This document shows positions 58,496 through 64,000 of a stretch of 64,000 bases of DNA, piece after piece. The notes under the pieces are model-generated. The model made no database searches. It worked only from the letters and a program-made list of their open reading frames with translations, and was not told the DNA's origin. The first letter of the stretch is position 1. Each line of letters opens with the position of its first letter. The translations under genes were made by a program, and so were the position numbers. The stretch spans positions 1 to 64,000 of the forward strand of contig NZ_JBNCMC010000008.1 of the NCBI RefSeq assembly GCF_049844995.1, read 5' to 3'. The DNA comes from Luteimicrobium sp049844995. GTDB taxonomy: Bacteria > Actinomycetota > Actinomycetes > Actinomycetales > Cellulomonadaceae.

Positions 58496-59557
58496 TCAGC
58501 CGACCTGGTTGCCCCACAGGGTCTTGTCGGTCACGGGCAGCGAGTCGGGGAACTTGCCGTCGATCGTCACGAGGGGCGCGGGGATCTGGTCCTCGAGCAT
58601 CTGGTCGCCCACCTTCACGATCGTGCCGCCGTGGCCGTCGTCGCCCGGCTGGTAGGTCTTGCCGTCGATGGCGTCCTTGACGAACTGCAACCCGTACTTC
58701 GCGTACAGGTCGGCGGGCTGGGACACGGTCGCGTCCATGGTGCCGTCCTGGATCGCCTGGTACTCCGCGGGGACGCCGTCGTTGGAGACGATGACGATGT
58801 GGCCGGCCTCGCCGCGCTTCTTCAGCAGCCCCTTCTGCTGCAGGGCCTGGAGCGTGGACGGCAGGTAGATGCTGGCCTGCATGTAGATCGCGTCGATCGT
58901 GTTGCCCGCCAGCACGGTGTTGAGCTGCGACACCGCCGTCGGGGGGTCCCACTTGGTCGGCTCCCCGAAGACCTTGATGCTCGGGAAGCTCTTCTTCATG
59001 CAGTCGTTGAACGCCTCGGTCCGGTCGCGTCCGTTGATGGACGACAGGTCGCCCTCGAACATCACGACGTTGCCCTTGCCGCCGAGCGTCTTGCCGATGT
59101 ACTGGCAGGCCTTCTCGCCGTACGCCCGGTTGTCCGTGCGGACGACCATGTAGACCTTGCCGGAGTCGGGGCGCGTGTCGATCGACACGACGGGGATCTT
59201 CTTCTGCTCGAGCTGCTGCAGCGTCGGGATCACGGCCGCGGTGTCCTGCGGCGCGATCACCACGCCCTTGACCCCCTGGGCGACGAGCGTCTGGACGTTG
59301 TCCGCGAGCTTGGAGATGTCGTTCTGGGAGCTCGTGGTCTTGAGGTCGACCCCGACGGTCTTCGCCATCTCGGGGACGTAGGTGATGTAGGCGTTCCAGA
59401 AGTCCGAGTCGGAGCGGGGGTAGTCGACGCCCACGAGGGGCGCCTTGCCGCCGCCGGACGTGGAGCTGGCGCCGCCCGAGCCGGAGCTGCAGGCGGCCAA
59501 CGCGCACACCGACAGCGCCGCGGTCACGGCGGCCAGTGCTGTCTTGTTCAGTCGCAC
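58496..59557 (-). CDS. ribose-type sugar-binding lipoprotein (Peripla_BP_4), 353 aa
   Basis: Lipoprotein signal with CALAACSSG lipobox (Cys about 23). Mature domain shows the CUT2 pattern: PLVGVDYPRSDSDFWNAYI, GVKGVVIAPQDTAAVIPTLQ, KIPVVSIDTRPDS, KCQYIGKTLGGKGNVVMFEG-like and DAIYMQ. GTG at 59557 has AAAGGAGAG 6 nt upstream. Ligand inferred to be L-fucose or a related 6-deoxysugar from the operon. Confidence 0.9.
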   Translation of the reverse strand: MRLNKTALAAVTAALSVCALAACSSGSGGASSTSGGGKAPLVGVDYPRSDSDFWNAYITYVPEMAKTVGVDLKTTSSQNDISKLADNVQTLVAQGVKGVVIAPQDTAAVIPTLQQLEQKKIPVVSIDTRPDSGKVYMVVRTDNRAYGEKACQYIGKTLGGKGNVVMFEGDLSSINGRDRTEAFNDCMKKSFPSIKVFGEPTKWDPPTAVSQLNTVLAGNTIDAIYMQASIYLPSTLQALQQKGLLKKRGEAGHIVIVSNDGVPAEYQAIQDGTMDATVSQPADLYAKYGLQFVKDAIDGKTYQPGDDGHGGTIVKVGDQMLEDQIPAPLVTIDGKFPDSLPVTDKTLWGNQVG

Positions 59558-59627
59558 GTTCTCTCTCCTTTGAGAAACGGGCCCGCGGGGCGAGGAGCCG
59601 GCCCGCGGGCCCGGTGGGTGGGGACTG

Positions 59628-60941
59628 TCAGCGTCCGGCGGCCCAGGCGGGTCCGTCGGGGTAGAGGTAGGTAGCGAGGGCCTCCGGGAGGATCTCGGCG
59701 CCGGCGCCGGGGCGGCGCGGGGCCAGATAGCGGCCGCCCTCGACCCGTGCCGGCACGACGAAGTGCTCGTGCAGGTGGTCGACGTACTCGATCCAGCGGC
59801 CCTCGGTGCTGCCGCTGACCGCGACGAAGTCGAACATCGAGAGATGCTGGACGACCTCGCACAGTCCGACGCCCCCGGCGTGGGGGCACACGGGCACCCC
59901 GGTCGCGGCGGCGAGGAGCAGGATCGCGACGTTCTCGTTGACGCCCGCCACGCGGCACGCGTCGATCTGGCAGACGCCGACGGCGCCGGCCGCGAGCAGC
60001 TGCTTGAACACGACCCTGTTGGCGACGTGCTCGCCCGTGGCGACCAGCACCGGCCGGATCGCCTCGGCCACGGCCCGGTGCCCGAGGATGTCGTCGGGAC
60101 TCGTCGGCTCCTCGACCCAGGTGAGGTCGAAGGGGGCGAGCCGTTCGATCGCGGCGATCGCGTCGGGCACGTCCCACACCTGGTTCGCGTCGACGGAGAG
60201 CCTGACGTCCGGCCCGACGAGCTCGCGGACCATCTTGACGCGCCGCACGTCGTCCTCGGGATCGGCACCCACCTTGAGCTTGAGGTGCGTGAAGCCCCCG
60301 GCGAGCGCCTCGGCGACGAGCCGCTCGACCTTGTCGTCGGGGTAGCCGAGCCAGCCGGCCGACGTCGTGTAGGCGGGGTAGCCCTCGTCGAGCAGCCGTT
60401 CGATGCGCTGCTGCTTGCCCACCGCGCCCGCGCGCAGGAGCTCGAGGGCGCGGGCCTCGTCGAGCACGTCCGTCAGGTGGCGGAAGTCGACGAGCGCGAC
60501 GAGCTGCTCGGGGGTCATCTCGGCGAGGAGCAGCCACAGCGGCTTCCCCTCGCGCTTGGCGTAGAGGTCCCAGACGGCGTTGACGACCGCGCCGATGGCC
60601 ATGTGGACCACGCCCTTCTCCGGGCCGAGCCAGCGCAGCTGCGAGTCGTGCACGAGGCGCCGCCACAGACCTCCGAGGTCTGCGAGCGTCTCCTCGACGT
60701 CGCGCCCGACGACGAGCTCCTCGACCGCGCGGATCGCGCTGACCGCGACCTCGTTGCCGCGCCCGATCGTGAACACGAACCCGGCGCCCGACTCGCCCTC
60801 CGACGTCCGGACCACGACGTAGGCCGCCGAGTAGTCGGGGTCCGGGTTCATGGCGTCGGAACCGTCGAGGTCGCGGGACGTCGGGAAGCGCACGTCCAGC
60901 ACCTCGAACGGCGTGAAGACCGGGCCGGCAGGGGTGGTCAT
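59628..60941 (-). CDS. L-fuconate dehydratase (enolase superfamily), 437 aa
   Basis: Mandelate-racemase-type enolase. Lys of KLKVG (about residue 220), Asp of SVDANQVWD, Glu of WVEEPTSPDD, Glu-His in TGEH and CPHAGGVGLCE-QHLSMFD near the C-terminus are the L-fuconate dehydratase (Xanthomonas FucD / human ENOSF1) signatures. Dehydrates L-fuconate to 2-keto-3-deoxy-L-fuconate. First gene of the nine-gene fucose operon, 70 nt before the binding protein. Confidence 0.95.
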   Translation of the reverse strand: MTTPAGPVFTPFEVLDVRFPTSRDLDGSDAMNPDPDYSAAYVVVRTSEGESGAGFVFTIGRGNEVAVSAIRAVEELVVGRDVEETLADLGGLWRRLVHDSQLRWLGPEKGVVHMAIGAVVNAVWDLYAKREGKPLWLLLAEMTPEQLVALVDFRHLTDVLDEARALELLRAGAVGKQQRIERLLDEGYPAYTTSAGWLGYPDDKVERLVAEALAGGFTHLKLKVGADPEDDVRRVKMVRELVGPDVRLSVDANQVWDVPDAIAAIERLAPFDLTWVEEPTSPDDILGHRAVAEAIRPVLVATGEHVANRVVFKQLLAAGAVGVCQIDACRVAGVNENVAILLLAAATGVPVCPHAGGVGLCEVVQHLSMFDFVAVSGSTEGRWIEYVDHLHEHFVVPARVEGGRYLAPRRPGAGAEILPEALATYLYPDGPAWAAGR

Positions 60942-61043
60942 CCTTGTCCACCTTCCGTGGAATGTCGTTGATCGCTCGGAGGTCTGCGACGAGTTCTCGG
61001 CCGTTCTGGGCCGATTGGCCGCTGGCGCGCCTTCACACTGACA

Positions 61044-61092
61044 CAGACATCCGATGTCTGCCCTTTATAGTGGTCCCTGACACACCTGTAAA
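61044..61092 (-). promoter_or_regulatory. fucose operon promoter with palindromic operator on the start site
   Basis: Minus strand -35 TTTACA (61092-61087), 17-nt spacer, -10 TATAAA (61069-61064). The expected start, about 61057, is inside a perfect 17-bp palindrome, CAGACATC/GATGTCTG (61044-61060), the size and style of FadR/GntR operators. A plus-strand TATAGT (61066-61071) overlaps the same -10. The remaining leader, 60942-61043, shows nothing else. Confidence 0.75.
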
Positions 61093-61160
61093 GCCCCACT
61101 GCGACCCGTGGCCGAGTCGTGACCCGCAGTCCGGGGCGACGACGACGAGGGCGGACGCAC

Positions 61161-61832
61161 ATGGCAGTCACGGACCAGGCGATCGACAAGCTGCGCGCGA
61201 TGATCGCGTCCGGCGAGCTGCGACCGGGCCAGCGCCTCCCCCGCGAGGCCGACCTCGCGGCGGACCTCGGGCTGTCCCGCAGCTCGCTGCGCGAAGCGGT
61301 CCGGGCCCTGTCCCTCCTCCGCATCCTCGACGTGCGGCAGGGCGACGGCACCTACGTCGCGAGCCTCTCGAGCGAGTCGCTGGTCGACACCCTGAGCTTC
61401 ATCGCGGACTTCCACCAGGACTCGAGCGTGCTCGACCTCCTCGAGGTCCGGCGGATCCTCGAGCCGGCGGCGAGCGCACGCGCCGCGCTCGCCTGCACCG
61501 AGCAGGACGTCGACGACCTGCGGACGATCCTCGCGAAGGCCGGCCCCGACTCGCCGGTCGAGGAGCTCGTGAGCGCCGACATCGAGTTCCACCGGGCGAT
61601 CGCCGACCTGTCGCGCAGCCCCGTGCTCGCCTCGCTGATCGAGAGCGTGTCCGGCCGCACGCAGCGCGCCCGCCTCTGGCGCGGCATCACGGAGGAGGGC
61701 GCCCTGGCGCGCACGCTCGCCGAGCACCGGTCGATCTTCGACGCGATCTCCGCGCACGACCCCGATCTCGCCGCGTCCTGGGCCACCGTCCACGTCGCGG
61801 GCGTCGAGAGCTGGCTGCGCCAGACCCTCTGA
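61161..61832 (+). CDS. FadR-type GntR regulator with FCD domain, 223 aa
   Basis: Winged helix IDKLRAMIASGELRPGQRLPREADLA, LGLSRSSLREAVRALSLL and RQGDGTYVA (GntR recognition and wing). C-terminal FCD helical domain (about 85-220) with metal-ligand candidates Asp/His in DIEFHRAI, EHRSIFDAI and ATVHVAGVE. ATG at 61161 preferred to 61119, which adds only an Arg-rich extension. Divergent from the fucose operon and upstream of lut genes, so it probably controls both. Effector likely a pathway acid. Confidence 0.9.
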   Translation: MAVTDQAIDKLRAMIASGELRPGQRLPREADLAADLGLSRSSLREAVRALSLLRILDVRQGDGTYVASLSSESLVDTLSFIADFHQDSSVLDLLEVRRILEPAASARAALACTEQDVDDLRTILAKAGPDSPVEELVSADIEFHRAIADLSRSPVLASLIESVSGRTQRARLWRGITEEGALARTLAEHRSIFDAISAHDPDLAASWATVHVAGVESWLRQTL

Positions 61833-61921
61833 GGTCCGGCGCCGTGCGCGGGCACCCCGCCGCGACGAGACTGGAGCCCACCGGACCGCCCCCGCACCTC
61901 AGCCCCCGGAGGAGCCCGACC

Positions 61922-62722
61922 ATGCGCATCGCCCTCGCCGCCACCTGCATCGGTGACGCCCTGTTCCCGCAGGCGCCGCAGGCCACGGTCCGCCTGCTCG
62001 AGCGGCTCGGGCACGAGGTCGTGTTCCCGCCGGGCCAGGCGTGCTGCGGGCAGATGCACGTGAACACGGGCTACCTCGACGCCGCCTACCCCGTCGTGCG
62101 CAACCACGTGCGCGCGTTCGAGCCCGTGCTCGACGGCGAGTTCGACGCGATCGTGCTGCCGTCCGGGTCGTGCACGGGCGCAGTCCGCCACCAGCAGGCG
62201 ATGGTGTGCCGGCGGGCCGGGGACGAACCGCTCGCCCGCCGCGCCGACGCCGTCTCGCGGCACACGTACGAGCTGTCGGAGCTGCTCGTCGACGTGCTCG
62301 GCGTGACCGACGTCGGCGCGCACTTCCCCCACCGGGTCACCTACCACCCGACGTGCCACTCGCTGCGCATGATCCACGTGGGCGACAAGCCGCTGCGGCT
62401 GCTGCGCGAGGTCGACGGCATCGACCTCGTCGAGCTCCCCGACGCAGAGGGCTGCTGCGGGTTCGGCGGGACGTTCGCGCTCAAGAACGCGCCGACGTCG
62501 ACGGCCATGCTCGCCGACAAGGTGAGCGCCGTGAAGTCCACCGAGGCGGAGGTCCTCACGGCCGGCGACTACTCCTGCCTCATGCACATCGGCGGCGGGC
62601 TGTCCCGCCTGCGCGCGGGCGTCCGGATGATGCACCTCGCGGAGATCCTCGCCTCGACGCTCGACGAGCCCGTCGAGGTCGGCGGGCCCGGCGCGCACGC
62701 GACCGAGGGGAGCACCGCATGA
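61922..62722 (+). CDS. lutA: LutA/LldE-type lactate utilisation Fe-S subunit, 266 aa
   Basis: Two CCG domains: ACCGQMHVNTG (Cys41-Cys42) and GCCGFGGTFALKN (Cys178-Cys179), ligands for Fe-S/heterodisulfide-type clusters in the L-lactate dehydrogenase complex LutABC. GGAGGAG 8 nt before the ATG. The 89-nt gap after the regulator may hold its own promoter, not recognised. ATGA overlap with lutB. Confidence 0.93.
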   Translation: MRIALAATCIGDALFPQAPQATVRLLERLGHEVVFPPGQACCGQMHVNTGYLDAAYPVVRNHVRAFEPVLDGEFDAIVLPSGSCTGAVRHQQAMVCRRAGDEPLARRADAVSRHTYELSELLVDVLGVTDVGAHFPHRVTYHPTCHSLRMIHVGDKPLRLLREVDGIDLVELPDAEGCCGFGGTFALKNAPTSTAMLADKVSAVKSTEAEVLTAGDYSCLMHIGGGLSRLRAGVRMMHLAEILASTLDEPVEVGGPGAHATEGSTA

Positions 62723-64000
62723 CCACCGCGACCGGCCCGACCTCCACGAACCCCGTCTTCCTCGGGGTCCCCCACCCGCGTGAGCCGCTGCGCTGGGGCG
62801 AGACGTTCCCGACGGCGGCGCGCGCGGCCCTCGACGACGCCCAGCTCCGGCGCAACCTGGGTCACGCGACGTCGACGATCCGGGCCAAGCGGGCGCGCGT
62901 CGTCGGCGAGGTGCCCGACTGGGAGGAGCTCCGCGACGCGGGCGCCGCGCTCAAGGCCGACGCGCTGACCCGGCTGCCGCAGCTCCTGGAGCGGCTCGAG
63001 GCGAACGTGACGGCGCGCGGCGGCGTCGTGCACTGGGCGCGGGACGCCGCCGAGGCCAACGCGATCGTCACGGACCTGGTGCGCGCCACCGGGGCGGACG
63101 AGGTGGTCAAGGTCAAGTCCATGGCCACGCAGGAGATCGGGCTCGACGAGCACCTCGCGTCCGAGGGCATCGCGGCGTTCGAGACGGACCTCGCGGAGCT
63201 CATCGTGCAGCTCGCCGACGACCAGCCGTCCCACATCCTCGTCCCGGCGATCCACCGCAACCGCGCCGAGATCCGCGAGATCTTCCTCGAACGCATGGGC
63301 GACGCGCCCGCCCACCTGACCGACGACCCGGCGGCGCTCGCCGAGGCCGCGCGCGTCCACCTGCGCCGCAAGTTCCTGTCCGCGCGGGTGGCCGTCAGCG
63401 GCGCGAACTTCGCCGTCGCGGACACCGGCACGCTCGCCGTCGTCGAGTCCGAGGGCAACGGCCGCATGTGCCTCACGTTGCCCGAGACGCTGATCACGGT
63501 CATGGGGATCGAGAAGCTGGTCCCGTCGTTCGAGGACCTCGAGGTCTTCCTCCAGCTCCTGCCCCGCTCCTCGACCGGCGAGCGCATGAACCCGTACACG
63601 TCGCTGTGGACCGGGGTGACGCCGGGCGACGGGCCGCAGGAGTTCCACCTCGTCCTCCTCGACAACGGCCGCACGCGCGCCCTCGCCGACGACGTCGGCC
63701 GCGACGCCCTGCGCTGCATCCGCTGCTCCGCGTGCCTCAACGTGTGCCCCGTATACGAGAGGGTCGGCGGGCACGCCTACCAGTCCGTCTACCCCGGGCC
63801 GATCGGCGCGATCCTCACCCCGCAGCTCACGGGCGTGCAGTCCCACGACGACCCCAACGCGACGCTCCCCTACGCGTCCACGCTGTGCGGGGCGTGCTAC
63901 GAGGTCTGCCCCGTCAAGATCGACATCCCGACGCTCCTCGTGCACCTGCGCGCCCGCGACGTCGACGAGGACCACGCCCGCCACCGCCCCACCGGCTGGG
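62719..64000 (+). CDS. lutB: LutB/LldF-type lactate utilisation protein (3' truncated by window end)
   Basis: 427 codons present, still open at the edge. The N-terminal LUD/DUF162-like domain (NLGHATSTIRAKRARVV, VKSMATQEIGLDEHL, SGANFAVADTGTLAVVESEGNG) is followed by two ferredoxin clusters: CIRCSACLNVCP (Cys333, 336, 339, 343) and CGACYEVCP (Cys390, 393, 397). This is the LutB order. lutC is expected just beyond the window. Confidence 0.95.
   Translation, partial: MTTATGPTSTNPVFLGVPHPREPLRWGETFPTAARAALDDAQLRRNLGHATSTIRAKRARVVGEVPDWEELRDAGAALKADALTRLPQLLERLEANVTARGGVVHWARDAAEANAIVTDLVRATGADEVVKVKSMATQEIGLDEHLASEGIAAFETDLAELIVQLADDQPSHILVPAIHRNRAEIREIFLERMGDAPAHLTDDPAALAEAARVHLRRKFLSARVAVSGANFAVADTGTLAVVESEGNGRMCLTLPETLITVMGIEKLVPSFEDLEVFLQLLPRSSTGERMNPYTSLWTGVTPGDGPQEFHLVLLDNGRTRALADDVGRDALRCIRCSACLNVCPVYERVGGHAYQSVYPGPIGAILTPQLTGVQSHDDPNATLPYASTLCGACYEVCPVKIDIPTLLVHLRARDVDEDHARHRPTGW

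Noticed and set aside
61119..61160. Upstream ATG/GTG-type start of the FadR-type regulator
   Set aside because: Adds 14 residues that are mostly Arg and not part of the domain; ATG 61161 fits the family.

Overview
The window is about three-quarters G+C by eye, gene-dense, with many GTG starts, 4-nt ATGA/GTGA overlaps and several apparently leaderless promoters. This points to a high-GC actinobacterium. The gene set (DUF222/HNH tail, Dpp-type importers, dockerin-bearing secreted enzyme, many LLM monooxygenases) would suit a Micrococcales soil/plant-matter degrader (Cellulomonadaceae or Promicromonosporaceae type), but the genus is not determinable from the sequence alone. No rRNA, tRNA, CRISPR, prophage or insertion sequence was found. 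Almost everything on the opposite strand of the listed genes is GC-driven shadow ORF.

Layout. 1-5.0 kb: tail of an HNH endonuclease, a sterol-carrier-like protein, an RNase II/R-type exonuclease, and a LysR/MFS divergent pair. 5.0-10.8 kb: a complete Dpp/Opp-type ABC importer operon (minus strand) with a sugar-repressor-like palindrome upstream. 10.9-11.7 kb: cutC. 11.8-18.3 kb: a plus-strand operon of SsuE-type FMN reductase, flavin reductase and a second Dpp-type importer. 18.3-20.6 kb: a TetR/MFS efflux pair with a clear operator, followed by two tandem ~130-bp fold-back repeats. 20.6-34.7 kb: a twelve-gene minus-strand organosulfur operon with five LLM-family proteins (one fused to a rhodanese domain), two GNAT acetyltransferases, a DUF1684 protein and a third Dpp-type importer. 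It is preceded by a consensus promoter, a SAM-IV-type riboswitch and a 32-residue leader peptide with tandem Cys codons. 34.7-42.4 kb: assorted housekeeping and efflux genes, including purL. 42.4-44.8 kb: a secreted dockerin-amidase. 44.9-52.0 kb: a PAP2/membrane-protein pair divergent from an OmpR-type two-component system, then PadR plus a FtsX-type ABC exporter. 52.0-61.1 kb: a nine-gene minus-strand L-fucose operon. 61.2-64.0 kb: a FadR-type regulator and lutA-lutB (cut by the window end).

How they work together. The plus-strand SsuE/flavin-reductase set can supply reduced flavin to the LLM monooxygenases of the large operon, and the paralogous importers bring in organosulfur substrates. 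The riboswitch and the Cys-codon leader make that operon look like a sulfur-starvation regulon read at RNA level. The fucose operon encodes the whole non-phosphorylating route (mutarotase, aldo/keto reductase, lactonase, L-fuconate dehydratase, SDR dehydrogenase, FAH-type hydrolase) plus a ribose-type importer. Its expected end products are pyruvate and L-lactate, and the adjacent lut genes would oxidise the lactate. A perfect 17-bp palindrome sits on the predicted start site of the fucose operon, next to the FadR-type gene.
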